A stretch of 64,000 bases of DNA from Epiperipatus broadwayi (GCA_028023455.1 JAQFVV010012983.1:62001-126000); one strand, 5' to 3'; counted from the first letter of the stretch, positions 24,029 through 36,145 are shown. The notes: generated from the sequence alone by a model not told the origin. A program made the numbers and translations.

Positions 24029-24201
24029 GTTATATAATGAGTATTAATAGCTCTTAACAAACTTTTCCAAATATCCCTATCCCCAAACCAGTTTCTAGGT
24101 GTTGGCTGTCTCACTGATGACAGTCAACAGCTAAAAACCGGTCTGGGGATAGGGATATATTGGAAAACTTGTTAAGGGCTATTAACACTCATTATATAAC
24201 A
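24029..24201. repeat. Long near-perfect hairpin, about 83-bp arms
   Basis: The left arm begins TGTTATATAATGAGT and the right arm ends ACTCATTATATAACA; between them CCCTATCCCCA pairs with TGGGGATAGGG and GTTGGCTGTC with GACAGTCAAC. The loop is about TCACTGAT. The arms differ at only a few positions. The centre resembles family B hammerhead parts: CTGATGA and GGTCTGGGGATA on the plus strand, GAAACTGGTTTGGGGATA on the minus strand. Neither strand keeps a complete core (plus has AAAA for GAAA; minus has CAGUGAG for CUGAUGA). Confidence 0.8.
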
Positions 24202-24683
24202 ATTAATTTTCATGGTTACATCATTAAAAGCCAGTTAATACTTAGAAAATCCAAATATCAATAACAATCAATAATTTCAAACTGATGTCAAGGCACTCAA
24301 CCTGATAGAATAATAAAATATATAAATATATCATATGCAAAATAGTATTTTCCCTCAACAGAAAAAAATATTAATACAAGGTCATTGCAAAGAGTTGAAA
24401 ATTGTAAAGAATTAACATATGTAAAAGGAAATAGAACAAGCGATATTTAAGAATAAAAAATTAGAATAAAGTTTTGTTTATATGAATGTCAATTATCCAA
24501 ATTGTCAATTAAACTGAACATTAGCCACCTGTAAACCTCCTCATCTACGTTTGGACTGCCAGTTGTGTTAAATCAACACTTTTTATGGAGAGTGCATTAT
24601 TTATTACTTTTTATATTACAGAGTAGTATATGGTCTGAGATTAATAAATTGGGATTTTATAAAAAGGTTTTAGATGTAATATG

Positions 24684-24985
24684 TTGGACTATTTCCATCA
24701 TCTATCAGTAAATGTTGAATGTATAAAAAAATTTAAACTTTATTTAAACTTCTCAAATATAAACAACTTGTTAGTAATAACACACAAATAGTCAAGACAG
24801 GTTAGACACAATGTTTTGAGTAGTATTTATTCTCCATTCTTTTTTAGATGTTACTGGCCTGACCAGTGACTGTATTTACATAGGACTCAAACTCACGCCT
24901 TTAGCTTCTTGAATATCAAATTTAAGGCAAATGCTCTAACCAACTGAGCTATTCTGTCAAAGACAACAGATAGTAGAAATTTCTT
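24684..24985 (-). repeat. tRNA-derived SINE, family D (copy 1)
   Basis: On the minus strand a tRNA-like head has an A box (TAGCTCAGTTGGTTAGAGC, 24955-24937) and a B box (GAGTTTGAGTCCT, near 24891-24879). A body with GTCACTGGTCAGGCCAGTAAC follows, and then a 3' tail ending GATGATGGAAATAGTCCAAC. The head looks like a tRNA of the TAGCTCAGTTGG class with an enlarged spacer between the boxes. It lies directly 5' of a PLE remnant. The 83-residue ORF over it is incidental. Confidence 0.75.
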
Positions 24986-25710
24986 GTGTTTATATGTGAG
25001 GATTACATTTATAATGATTCTTCTCACTGCAAAATTAACACTACAGTTGTAATGGATAAAACTGATTATGATAACAAAATACAAGAACATCTCACAGCTG
25101 GACAATACAAAAAAGTACCAATACAGAGAAAAAATTATAAGCATTACTTTGGAAGCATTATAAATGTTTCAGTTATTCAAAAAAATGAAATTAAACTTTG
25201 TATTTCAGCAAGATTTCCTCTGTATGGACTACTTAAAATCCATAAAGACATTTTTGATTAAGATCTATTGTTCTAGAAATTCACTATGTCAAAATTTGTC
25301 AAGATTTCTTCATGAAATTCTTAGTCCATGTGCATACAGGACACAATTCTTTGTCAGGGATTCTAAGTATTTTCTAAAATTAGAGACATGAAAATGGAAG
25401 GACCTGACATATTGGTAAGCCTTGACATGGAAAGTCTATTTACAAATGTACATGTGATAAGGCATCATCTATTATAAAAGAAAAGGTTATATGGTAATAT
25501 TCTACAAACTAGAACAACTGTACCTATTGATATTACAATGGAATTATTAATGTTCAGCATAACAACAACATTTTAAATTCAATTCAGAATTCTTCCAACA
25601 AAATCAAGGGATGTCCATGAGATTATCAAAATCACCCATGCTGAGCACCATTTACCTGATATAACTTGAAGAACAACCATAAAGTGCAAATTCACTATGT
25701 TGGAGATTAA
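24986..25710 (+). pseudogene. Penelope-like element (PLE) reverse-transcriptase remnant
   Basis: Blocks in PLE order: VVMDKTDYDNKIQEHL (about 25048-25095), FPLYGLLKIHK (25214-25246, the PLE version of L-PKIHK), then after stops and shifts GPDILVSLDMESLFTNV (25404-25450, RT motif A, where the catalytic Asp is the D of SLDMES). Frame breaks occur after about 25261 and through 25690, so it is dead. The YxDD block and the GIY-YIG endonuclease are not visible. A family D SINE abuts its 5' side. Confidence 0.78.
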
Positions 25711-26183
25711 GATGTTGTAATTATTTACTTGTGACTAATATATATATATACAATTATAAGAATTTCACAGGTTTTATAGTATAAATAATAATTTTAGGTA
25801 ATTTCTTTTGGATTTTTTAAAAATAATTTTCAATTTTGATATAAGCAGGCAAAATCCTAATTAAATAAAACTGCATTCAAACTAATATTGCATCATCTAG
25901 TAATTGTCTATGTGATCTTCAAACCAAAACTGCTTTTAGTTTATGACCTAGATTTATAAAAGGTAGGTAGGTTGGACATTATTTTTTATATGTGAAAACT
26001 GGAAATATCACAACTTTAATTTCCACAAATAAATAACACTTTCTCTAACGACTTATAAAAATTATTTAGAATATTTTTATAGACCTTTAAGATTAAGTAT
26101 TAAGACTTTTAATGGAATTTCTTTACCAGTATATACCATAGTTGAAATTTATTTAAAAAATACTGTTTTCCTGAAGATTTGTG
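25711..26183. other. AT-rich non-coding stretch
   Basis: No ORF or repeat with another copy is recognised; it is bounded by PLE debris and a SINE. Confidence 0.5.
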
Positions 26184-26582
26184 TTGGATTATTTCCATCA
26201 TCTAATATGTATATTGCAAGTCTTTAGAAAAAAATAACTTTATTTAAATATTCCAAATATATTCAGCTGTGAGTAATAGCACATCAAATAGGCTAATATA
26301 TTTTTCCCTCTTCTTCAGGTGTTGCTGACCTGACCAGTCACAGTACTAGCATGGCATTCAAACCTGGACCCTTAGATTCTTGAGTATTCAATTTTAAGGT
26401 AATGCTGTAACCAACTGAGTCATCCTGCCAAAGCAACTGTCTATAGTAATTTCATATACTTATCTATGAAGTCCCTCTTGATTTCTCTACTACTAACAGT
26501 TAAATGTATTTGGAATATTTAAATAAAGTTACATTTTTCTAAAGACATTCAATACTCATATTAGATGATGGAAATAATCCAA
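26184..26582 (-). repeat. tRNA-derived SINE, family D (copy 2) with inverted tails at both ends
   Basis: Minus strand: A box (GACTCAGTTGGTTACAGC, about 26425-26408) and B box (GGTTTGAATGCC, about 26367-26356), then GTGACTGGTCAGGTCAGC and the tail ending GATGATGGAAATAATCCAA. The opposite end carries the same tail in inverted orientation (26495-26582, ending GATGATGGAAATAATCCAA on the plus strand), giving terminal inverted repeats of about 85 bp. TTTAAATATTCCAAATA occurs in both arms. Confidence 0.72.
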
Positions 26583-27385
26583 TATAAAAATACAATTGAA
26601 AAATACTGTTAAAATTATTAATATTTACATATCTATACAGGAGATATATTTGTGTGTTTTTGTATGTGTATGCAATATGTCATTATATTATGCATTATAG
26701 TAGTCTATAACTCAGAATTCATAAACCTAACAAACTCAATCTAGAATGACATTAGTAAATGTTAACTATAATAGTCAATTTTGATTCAACAGTATTAATT
26801 ATTTTAAATACACATCTAAATGTTAGAAGTTATTAAAGGTTATAATGTATGGTTAAACATAGAATGCTACAATGAATTATATTAAGAAGGTAATAAGCAA
26901 TATGAAACTGCAGGATTTTTTTCTTGGCAATCTTAGCTTGAGTTTCATAGAGATGTAAAGAATGATGGCTGCTTTTTTATTACAAATATATTTTTGCATT
27001 TTCTATTCAATGCATTCATATATTCCTGAACAAACAGATTATTTTGATAAAAAATGAGCTGTTCTAACTGCTCTAATAAGCTTTATTAATAAATATTAGT
27101 AAGAGAAAGCATTTAAAAATCTCTATCTAAAAACCACACCCCAATCTCAGACCAATGGTTTCATGTTTTGGCACTCCTCTGTGGGTTTGGTAGAGCAATT
27201 AGCACAGCTCATTGTTTTTTATTTACAAGCTTAAAAAAAACTTGGTCATGAGATATATAATTTTAATTTTTATAGATTATGTTGATATTTATTTTTCAGC
27301 TAATAATTCCATTAGATATTTTTTTAATCATTAAATGACTTGACAATGACTTAGTTATATTAAAAAATCTCTATGACAAATTTCA
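26583..27385. other. AT-rich non-coding stretch
   Basis: Nothing recognised; short GT-rich and T-rich runs only. Confidence 0.5.
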
Positions 27386-27775
27386 TCATCATCATCAAGC
27401 ATTATCAATCCACAGCAGGTTGAAGATATCTCCAAGTTCAATCCATTTTCTTTGATCTCTAACCTCACTTCTCCACATCACCCCTGCACACTTTCTTATT
27501 TCATCCATCCATCTTATCTGTGATCTCTTTCTGGTCCTTTACAATTTCTTGGAATGCAGTTTGAGATTTTAGTTGTCCATCTATTATCATCTCTTTTCAC
27601 AATATGTCCAACCCAAGTCCACTTCAGTCTTTTAGTTCTTTCAACAATTTCAGTAACACCTACTTGTTCTTTTACCCAAGTGTAGCATTTTTGATCACTT
27701 CTTGTTAAACCAAACATGTATCTCTCCATACTTCTTTGAGTGGTCTGAAGTCTCTGTATTGCTCACAAAATATAT
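27386..27775 (-). pseudogene. RTE-like LINE, ORF C-terminal fragment
   Basis: The 71-residue reading MERYMFGLTRSDQKCYTWVK ... GHIVKRDDNRWTTKI is the conserved segment after the RT domain of RTE/BovB-type endonuclease-RT proteins. Upstream QRLQTTQ matches the longer copy at 31.2-33.1 kb. The 3' end has GATGATGATGATGAAATTTG on the minus strand, a short (GAT)n tail as in the other two copies. It is a 5'-truncated dead copy. Confidence 0.8.
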
Positions 27776-29165
27776 ACAGTTATAGTACATCCTTTAATAG
27801 ATTTTAATTTTTAAACTTACCTGGATTAACCCATATTTATAAACACAAGTCTTTTTAAACAATCATAGTTTTGTGGTTTAGTCTAGAGTATTGCTCTATC
27901 ATTTTTATGACCTAGGTTTTGAATTCAGGCCAAGTGCAAAACATTGAATTATTCCATGTGCTAATATGCTTATGATTTTTTTTCCCAGGCATTTAACTCA
28001 TGGCAATTCTTTTAGTCATTCGAAATTACTTAGTAAATCTAAATCTTAGAAAAATACTGTCTAAAAAAAGCATTTTAAAAATACCACGATTCTTCAACGT
28101 GGACAGACTTTTTATTTGATGTTTGACTTTTCTTGTTCTTGTTTGAAGGGCTCTTAGTGTTGGACTATTTAAAAGCTGTTTTACCAATGCAAGAAAATTC
28201 TTATATCGACTTGTAAATCTAATAATATATGCTTGATTGTATATGTTTTTTATTACTTAAGATTTTACATGAAATCTTAGATTAATTTAGTATTCAAGTT
28301 ATGGATAGGTGGCGCCTATTTTTAAATTCATATGTAATGTTCCCTCCAACATTTGCGTCTCGAAATTTATAAATCAAAATTTAGTTTCTACTAGAAGCAT
28401 ATAAACATTTTCAATGTTTTCCTTATAATAAACATTATATCTACATTTAAAAAATAATTAATTTTTCAGTGGGATAAAAATTTAGTCTATTACATCCTCT
28501 CTTTCTTATTTAAATTCTACATCATTTCTTTAAATAAAGATAAGATTAGAAAATTAAAAAAATGAATGTGTAAAAATTAAATAAATGTTATCGACAAATT
28601 TTAATCTGCTTTTCTTTTTTCGCGTAGTTAGGAGTATCGAATGGCCCATAAATTGACTTTAATTTATATATGGCTGGCAGTGCTAAGGTTGGCAAATAAA
28701 CAAAATCTGTGCAGATGACATTTTAATAACGTAAACAAACAATCAGCCAAGGAAATAAATTCCCTCAACTCATATTTTTTCAAGAGTAATCAACAAATAT
28801 GATATGAATCAAATTGAATTGCTGACACTAAAGGTAAAAAAAAAGTAGATAAAAATTAATTTGAATATTTTAAAACTTCTCTTGTTGACGTACATTATAA
28901 TTTAGTGGATATTTAAATTCCCTTTCACAAAACATAAAAAAGTAATATACATTCTTGGGCAAAAGTTTAAAAAATAAAAATTCAAAAGCGCAAACATATA
29001 TCAAAATTGTATAATGTTTAAGTAAAATGGATATAATTAACTCATTAAAAATCTGCTAGATTGGACTTCGGAAAAGTACATCTGTCAAACTATTCTATCC
29101 TTTAACTGCCCCGTATCATTCTTATCGATCTATTTATACAACTTATGTTAATATACAAATTTTTA
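27776..29165. other. AT-rich non-coding stretch
   Basis: No motif, tRNA box pair or shared repeat seen. Confidence 0.5.
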
Positions 29166-29171
29166 AAATGT

Positions 29172-29288
29172 TCCCCCCTTTTTTTTAAGTGTCATAGCAT
29201 CGGCCGGGACGCGAACCCGCAACCCGGGCAACTGCCTGCAAGTGCAAGGCAGTCGCGCTGACCTCTCGACCACCAATGCCAGACAATG
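29172..29288 (-). repeat. tRNA-derived mini-SINE (copy 1)
   Basis: On the minus strand the acceptor stem GCATTGG pairs with CCGATGC and the D stem GTCG with CGAC. The anticodon arm is CTGCC/GGCAG with an oversized loop. The T arm GCGGGTTCGCGTCCCGG has one end mismatch and contains B box GGGTTCGCGTCC. A TATGACACTTAAAAAAAAGG tail follows. ATGTTCCC flanks both sides as a likely target-site duplication. The oversized anticodon loop argues against a working tRNA. It is far more GC-rich than its surroundings. Confidence 0.75.
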
Positions 29289-29289
29289 T

Positions 29290-30394
29290 TCCCTTTTTTA
29301 AATGTTATTTGTGAAAAATTTTGAATTTTAACTGGCTTATTCTTTTTCTAATTACATTATATGGTTAATTGCTCTGAATCGATAAATCGTAAAATGTTTT
29401 AAGCATCCGAATATAAAAATGATTTTGCAATTCTATTTGATTAATCAAACCAAAATCTTTTTCCATTTGTCCAAATGAAGATTAACCCAGAAACTTTTAA
29501 ATCTAAAATGCTGTGCAATACTTTTTTCCCACAACAGTGGCTTGGATATGAACTGAAGTCGATTGTACCAATTTAATTGTTTCCGGCTTTCAGTCCAGTG
29601 TGATTTCACTCAAGTGACACAGATAAGCAATTAAAATAATTTAATAAAATAAACAAGAACAAAATATAGGATTTAAATGTTTCATTTATGAAAGAAAAAT
29701 GAAACTACAATTTCATATAAATATATAGTATAATAGATACTATTATAGACATAGATCAAAGAAACAATATTTTGGAGATCGCAGACAATAGTTGTATAGA
29801 AATAATAAAATAGAGCATGCTGGATATTATTATTCACTAGCTTCACATTGATACCTTTAGCAGGGAGGCTTCCAGGTCATGAATTTATCTTGCATTTCTT
29901 AGTTCCATGCAACTTCTCATTAACCTTTGCTGTTCCATGTATCTTCTTATCCAAGCTATTCTCTGGAGTCTGTGCACTAATTGATTGTTTGTCTTCGTGA
30001 GCATAAATTTATCTGGTATTTATATTAGATTAATGTTATACTATTTTTTAATCCTCTCTTTAAATATACAGTGTATATAGTTTATTCTTACAACAACTTA
30101 TCTTTAATCTCCTAGACTGCATCTTATATTAGGGGTTTTAATACAACTATTGTTTAAATAAAATTTAACTTTTACAATTTGTATACATATACACATATAA
30201 AAAGAATATATCATTTATACTTTATACCAATGCATTTATTTATTTAATATATACGTATATTTTTCATATATATATATCAAAATACTGACTACTTTATAGA
30301 AAGATGCCTGTATTTTACTACTCATACTCATATAGCAAATGTTCTGCCACATCCAACATATATTATTTAACTGTGCAAATACCTGAACTTTTAT
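29290..30394. other. AT-rich non-coding stretch
   Basis: No gene found. A segment near 29850-29990 (GCATTTCTTAGTTCCATGCA) is less AT-rich but is not recognised. Confidence 0.5.
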
Positions 30395-30945
30395 CATCAT
30401 CAATTTAAACCACTGTCAGTCAATTACAGAATGATGCTTTCTCCAAATTTAATCCAGTTTTTTTTATTAATAATCTCACTTCTCTACATCACTGCAACAA
30501 AATTTCTTATTTCATTCAAACAACTCCTGTTCTCTCTATGTCTTTTACAGTCTTGTGAGATATATTTTAAAACTCTAATTGTCCATCTATTATCATCTCT
30601 TCTAGAAATATGTCCAGCCAAGTTCCATTTGAATCTTTTAATTCTTTCAATAATATAAGCAGTAACTGTTTGTTCCCTCACTCCTGTAATATGTTTTGGA
30701 TCTCTTCTTGTTACTCTTAACAAACATTCTTATTACTTTGTTGAGTGGTCTATGGTCTTTCTTGACTTCATACATAAAAACAGGTAAAACCCATCTATTA
30801 AACACTGTTCTTTTTAAACTCTTAGGTATATTTTCTTTTAATACTAAATCATTTCTACCAAAAGAATTCCAGCCAAGTTTAATATATTTTCATCTGCATT
30901 CGTAATCTAACCAAGGTTTTATTTGTTGTTGTTAATTTCTTTTAA
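30395..30945 (-). pseudogene. RTE-like LINE, ORF C-terminal fragment (second copy)
   Basis: Pieces on the minus strand: WNSFGRNDLVLKENIPKSLK, then TVFNRWVLPVFMYE, then MLRVTRRDPKHITGVREQTV and FKWNLAGHISRRDDNRWTIR. This is the same order as the longer copy at 31.2-33.1 kb, with frameshifts and a missing segment between. It is a dead copy whose 3' end lies near 30395. Confidence 0.78.
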
Positions 30946-31199
30946 TTTATGATTCTTTCTTATGAAATTTGAGCTTTTCCAAGTGCCAGTGTTTGAATGG
31001 ATGCAAAGATCTTATGGTCTAAAATTTGACATTCTACCAATGCATTACACTATACAGGGCAATTATCAGTCTTTATTTTAGGTCTTGCACCTGTTTATTA
31101 AATTCTCAAACATTCTGACAAACACAACATATGCTAAATGTTGACGATTTAAATAATTTCCATTTACTTTTATTGCCTTAGCTTTTCTTTTATTTTCTC

Positions 31200-33130
31200 A
31201 AAATCATCATCATCATCAACCATTATCAATCCACTGCAGGATGAATGTCTCTCCAAGTTCAATCCATCTTTTCCTATTTTTAGCTTCTCTTCTCCACATC
31301 ACACCTGCACACTTTCTTATTTCATCCATCCATCTCACATGTGGTCTCTTTCTGAGTCTTTTACAATCTCTTGGAATCCAGTTTAAATTTTCAATTGTTT
31401 ATCTATTATCATCTCTTTTAACAATATGTCCAGCCCAACACCACTTCAGTCTTTTAATTTTTTCAATGAGGTCAGTAACACCTGATTGTTCTCTTACCCA
31501 TACATTGCATTTTCGATCTCTTCTTGTTACTCCCAACATGCATCTTTCCATACTTCTTTAAGTGGTCTGAAGTCTCTTTATTGCTCTTCTATTAAGTGTC
31601 CAAGTCTCAGATCCATAAGTAAGAACTGGCAAAACACATTTATTAAAAACCTTCCTTTCCAAACACATAGGCATATTTCCTTTTAGTATCAAGTTATTTC
31701 TACCAAAAGCACTCCAACCAAGTTGATTAATTTCATCCATTATGTTTCCATCTGTATTAATAACCTGACCAAGGTATTTGTAACTGTTAACTTCTTCTAA
31801 CTCATCATAATCAATCTTTATTTTTATATTTTGAGAAAATCTATTAATCATTACTCAAAATACTTCTTGCAAAATAATTGGAAAATGTTTTCCAGATATA
31901 GAATCAACCTGTCATACATGCTAATCTTCAGAATATTATACTATTCTGGATTTATATTTTGATGTTCCAATGCTTTAATCACCATAGAAACATTTATAGA
32001 GACAAATGTCTTCCCATAATTTAAAAATCCAAAGCTTAATGGCAGCTCATATTGACTATCTCTTTATAACTTCTCTCAATACCTGGAAGTGATGCACTGT
32101 GGTAAATCTACTTTTAAGTTTATCTTGTTTCTTTGGTTGGTTGCAATTCAAAGTTTTTTGTAGATGAGTTACAAACTTAGTAATATTTTTTTATAGAACT
32201 GACAAAAGAATGGTAGCTCTAATTTTTAGTATTGTTTTTTACCTTTTCTAAATATCAATATTACTAATGCATTCTTTCAATCATATGTTACATTTTTATC
32301 ATTTAGACACTTGATGTATGACTTTGTCAACAATTTTTCTATTTCATCAGCTGATTCTTTTGAGATATCAACAATAATTTCATGATTTTCTGGAGCTTTT
32401 CCCTGTTTTATAGATTTGATTACATATCACATCTCTTTATTTGGCACTTCAGATGATGGAAGTAATTGTAAAAGATATTTTTCTCTTTTGTTCTTTACTA
32501 CTATATATTTTTTTATAGATGTCTTTCATGCATTTTGCTCATTTCTATAATAATTCCATCTTATTGTTGAAATAACTTTCCTTCCAAAAACAAGATATTG
32601 TTTTATAGCTTTCCAACTTTTATTTTTTTCTGTAGCTTTCCTTGCCAATTCACAATTATATTTTCTTGTATTATTATTAACTCTTTTTCATATCATTTCT
32701 CTAATTTCTTCAGAGATCATTTTTCAGAAAAATTACATTTGTTTTTTCCTCTATACACTCATATCTTGATAAAAAAAAAAAAAAACCTGATAATTTCTGT
32801 TTTTGTACAAGATATCTTTTATGCCGTTTTCAATAGAATATCAGTTACCTCATTATTATTTCACTCAAGTGTGAACCATTTTTAAAATCTGTCAATGTTT
32901 TAAAACAAATTTCAAGTTCTAATTTAAATGCATGGAAGTGTTTGTGAAGATTACTATTAATATAATCTTCCTTAATATTCTCTAGTTTTGCATTAACACC
33001 CATATTTTACAACTCACCAAAATGATAATATCTTCCTGTGTTGAGTCTATTAAGAACAGTACAAACATGGAATTCAAACTTTCTATTAGCCAAATTATTA
33101 TCCAATTCTTCTGCACCTTTATTTATGTGT
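31200..33130 (-). pseudogene. RTE-like LINE, longest copy (endonuclease end, RT and C-terminus)
   Basis: Minus strand, in order with frame breaks: NRKFEFHVCTVLNRL and LHKHFHAFKLELEICF (end of the endonuclease and linker, about 33100-32880), ELARKATEKNKSWKAIKQYL (about 32630), IKQGKAPENHEIIVDIS (about 32415, matching the K-GKAPG-D block before the RT), FTTVHHFQVL and LPLSFGFLNYGKTF (RT region, where the motif A Asp reads N/G), YDELEEVNSYKYLGQVINTD, LPVLTYGSETWTL and RRDRKCNVWVREQSGV. The end is TTGATGATGATGATTTT. RT motif A and the YADD block are lost or broken, so it cannot be active. Confidence 0.85.
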
Positions 33131-33183
33131 TTCTTCTTCAAGAAATATAATAACTACTCGTTCTTATTGCAATGCCAAATTTG

Positions 33184-33443
33184 TACCATATAATACCAAA
33201 TCATCCATGCACTTTACTACTGTTACCCAATGCTTTATTTACCACTCTCTTTTACAGTTTACAGTTTTGATTGCCCCTGAAATCTTCTTCAGAACTTTTA
33301 TATCTCCTAACTTGCAGTTGAAGTTAGGATATATAAAAGTTCTGAAAAAGATTGCTTGGGCAATTGAATCTATAACAGAGGGTGGTAAATAAAGCATTGT
33401 GTAACAGTAGTAAAGAGCATGGATGATTTAGTATTATATGGTA
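33184..33443. mobile_element. Hairpin/MITE-like element, about 120-bp arms
   Basis: The left arm ACCATATAATACCAAATCAT ... CAGAACTTTTATATCTCCTAACTT is matched in reverse by AAGTTAGGATATATAAAAGTTCTG ... ATGATTTAGTATTATATGGT, with a loop of about 10-15 nt. Arms match at roughly nine positions in ten. It sits just upstream of the endonuclease end of the LINE remnant. The 61-residue ORF at 33207-33392 is a by-product. Confidence 0.78.
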
Positions 33444-33452
33444 TATTTAGAT

Positions 33453-35925
33453 ATTTTCATGTCTATTTCCATTTGACATTTATTTCAAAGAATAAATTCA
33501 TAAGTGTTTGATGCATCATAATAAACCCCTAAATCATGAGTTTCATGGCCACACACCAAATAGAACAGTCAGTAGACAAATAGAACAGGGAGAGAAAAAA
33601 AGATAAAAGTTTATTAATACAAAAAAGGTTAAATACCCTATTTTTTTCTTTCCATCAACCATAAAGGTATTGTACAGTATTTTGTACAATCAGCATTGGT
33701 AATTTAGAAGTAAAATTATTAAATTTCTGAAAAGAGAGAAATAGAATTTTTAAAGTATAATCTGATTTATTTTAGACAATGTGGGTTATTTTTTTTTAAT
33801 TTAAAAAGATTAAAAAAGAAAAAAGATATTAAGAGAATAACAAAAAGTTACTTTGATTTTTGCTAAGATAAGAAAACAAATTCTTATCCCAAAATTAATT
33901 AGCAACACTTAAAAGTTAAAATCACAGCATTTTTCTCTGTAATTAAAGATGCTGATCAAAGGGGGAGGGATAAATTTGAAACAAAAATAAACTAAATTTT
34001 GTCAAAGTTAACAGCTGTCAACAGGATGTGCATGGCAGACTAAAAAATAAAGAAGCCTATAAAAAGCAAATTGCATTGGTCATCTTAATATTTTCATTTT
34101 TATTTGCCTGGTGTTATATGTGACCTGACATAGTCATTTAATATAAATTAATTTTCTCTGTAAGGTCATCAAAAATGTGCCAAGCTACTCTCCCTAATGG
34201 ACTGAATCCTTGGAATATGCATGAATAGATAAGATTTTATTTGCTGATGTTTTGTTTCTTTCTGAAGTTATAATAATGCCATGAGTGAAGCCATTGCCTA
34301 CCTTCCCAGGACAAATCCCTACATGCTGTAAGAAGAGTGTACAGCAAATCCTTCCCAGGACAAATCCATGCATGGTAAACTACTCAGTACTATACATGAA
34401 CAATTAAACTTACTGGTAATAAACTTTGTTGCAAAAATTAAAAGTGATCACTTTTGTGAACTATAATGATACTAATGCTGTGTTGAATCGAACCACTAAA
34501 AATCTAAACCTTAAGAGCAGTAAATTTTAATAAACATTTAATTTTGCTTTTATATTTTATTCTCTTAGTAATATTATGAATATTTTAATTATGAATTAAT
34601 AAATCTGATTATAACTTACATTGTTGTCTATTTGTTAGTTATTAATAGAATAAAATTGTTTAAATGCAATGATTATTACTTTACCAAATAAATTGCTGAT
34701 GTTGTATTAGAAAATGCAATGCGCCAGATGTAGCAAATAATTTGATAATAGTAACTAATAAAGATGGGGGGGGGGAGGTGAGCCAATGAATTCTTGGATA
34801 GAATTGTGGTACCTTTCAAATAAATTAAAAGCTAGTTCTCTTCTAACTATTATTCAAGGTGACCAGGAAAAATAATTGCGTTCGATAAAATTACCTGATG
34901 CCTTCTAATTAGAGAATTAGCAAATCAAACATAATTTGGTCATTAAGTACAAAATATGTAAAGCAAGTAAATCCTAAGATATACTGCTGGATAGTACAGA
35001 AAAGATAGTAGCTTACTGGTAAGTTTGTGTCGATTCTTGTAGTATACATGTATTTCTTAGGATCCCAAACTCATTTGAAGTTAATTGATTTCTCCTGCTG
35101 GCAATTTTTTAACCGTGGTCTGCTTTAAGGTTGGATTCGAAGGCATTTTTGGAGTGACTCCTTTGTGATGAAAGTCTTGTCTGAAAATGCTCTAGTTTCA
35201 GTCCCAAATAATAACTCAGTTTATCACAGAGTAGTCCAGGATACTTTCTGCATGCTGGGATGCATAGAAACTTCCAGAACAAGACGGCCAAGTTTCAAGT
35301 TTTTCTGCCCTTTTTATAGCCTTAGGTCAGTTTTTAGACTTCTGTGCACAGTCTTTTATCTTTTTTTTTATTAAAAATACAAGTTGATAATCTTATACAT
35401 TCTTTATTAGTTTTTAGTTACTGTCTCTTTTTTATAAATTATTTTGGCCACCTTTAATTAGCGTTCTGATCGCAATAATTTACATTTACAATTTCCTTTT
35501 TTAAAACTGGATTAGTAATCTACATGTGCTTTACAGTCCTTCCAATTTCAACTTTCCCTTAATTAAATAGATAATAACATATGCAAATAATCTTCATTGT
35601 ACGTATTTTAAAATAAAAAATTATAGTAACTAAAAAAAAAGAAATTAAATTGCATCATTTGAACATTCTTTAATTTTTACCCTTTTTAGTTTTTTTTAAA
35701 TATTACAAATGCCAAAACACTCATGAACCATACATATTTTAATGTGATTCATTATCACCAGGCCAGCAAATGAAAATAAAATATGGGTTTGAACTTATTT
35801 TATTCTAAACAAGTTTCAAGTATAACTTTTTTTTTATTTTATGCATTAGCATTACTGATATATATCTGTAGACTGTTCACAAGTGGCATATGTCTTTAAA
35901 GCTCATGTTTTAGGATCTAACATAG
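33453..35925. other. AT-rich non-coding stretch with a short direct repeat
   Basis: Contains CCTTCCCAGGACAAATCC twice (34302 and 34351), followed by TACATG / ATGCATG, and a G-run at 34766-34776. The 60- and 69-residue ORFs at 35109-35374 overlap on opposite strands and neither matches a known family. No gene is supported. Confidence 0.5.
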
Positions 35926-35929
35926 TGGG

Positions 35930-36145
35930 AACAAGGAATATTTCCACATACACCTGTATCCTTTCTGCACACATGTAAGACTAATGATAAGAAGCCCAAA
36001 TCTAGCTACATTGGAGTGTCACTCATTCTTTTGAGACTTATAGGCTTATGATGACTCATGCCATCTCCCACTTCTAGAGACTCTGCTCTTATAAGACTGA
36101 TGGGCACTCAGTGGCACTACTGTATGGAGAGTTTTGCCTGTTTTA
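35930..36145 (+). repeat. Possible diverged family B relative (3' end only)
   Basis: The end TATGGAGAGTTTTGCCTGTT matches the family B 3' end TATAGTGAGTTTTGCCTGTT, but upstream similarity is weak and no hammerhead core is found. It could be a related family or chance similarity of the last 20 bp. Confidence 0.35.

Noticed and set aside
29172-29288. Functional tRNA gene
   Set aside because: The anticodon loop is too large for a working tRNA and the element carries the same retroposon tail as the 56.8-kb copy.
31241-31686. 106- and 66-residue plus-strand ORFs
   Set aside because: Shadows of the LINE C-terminal coding region on the minus strand.
32598-32885. 95-residue plus-strand ORF
   Set aside because: It is antisense to the linker region of the minus-strand RTE-like LINE.
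35109-35374. Two overlapping ORFs on opposite strands in a GC-richer patch
   Set aside because: Neither shows a domain, signal peptide or conserved block; kept only as non-coding sequence.
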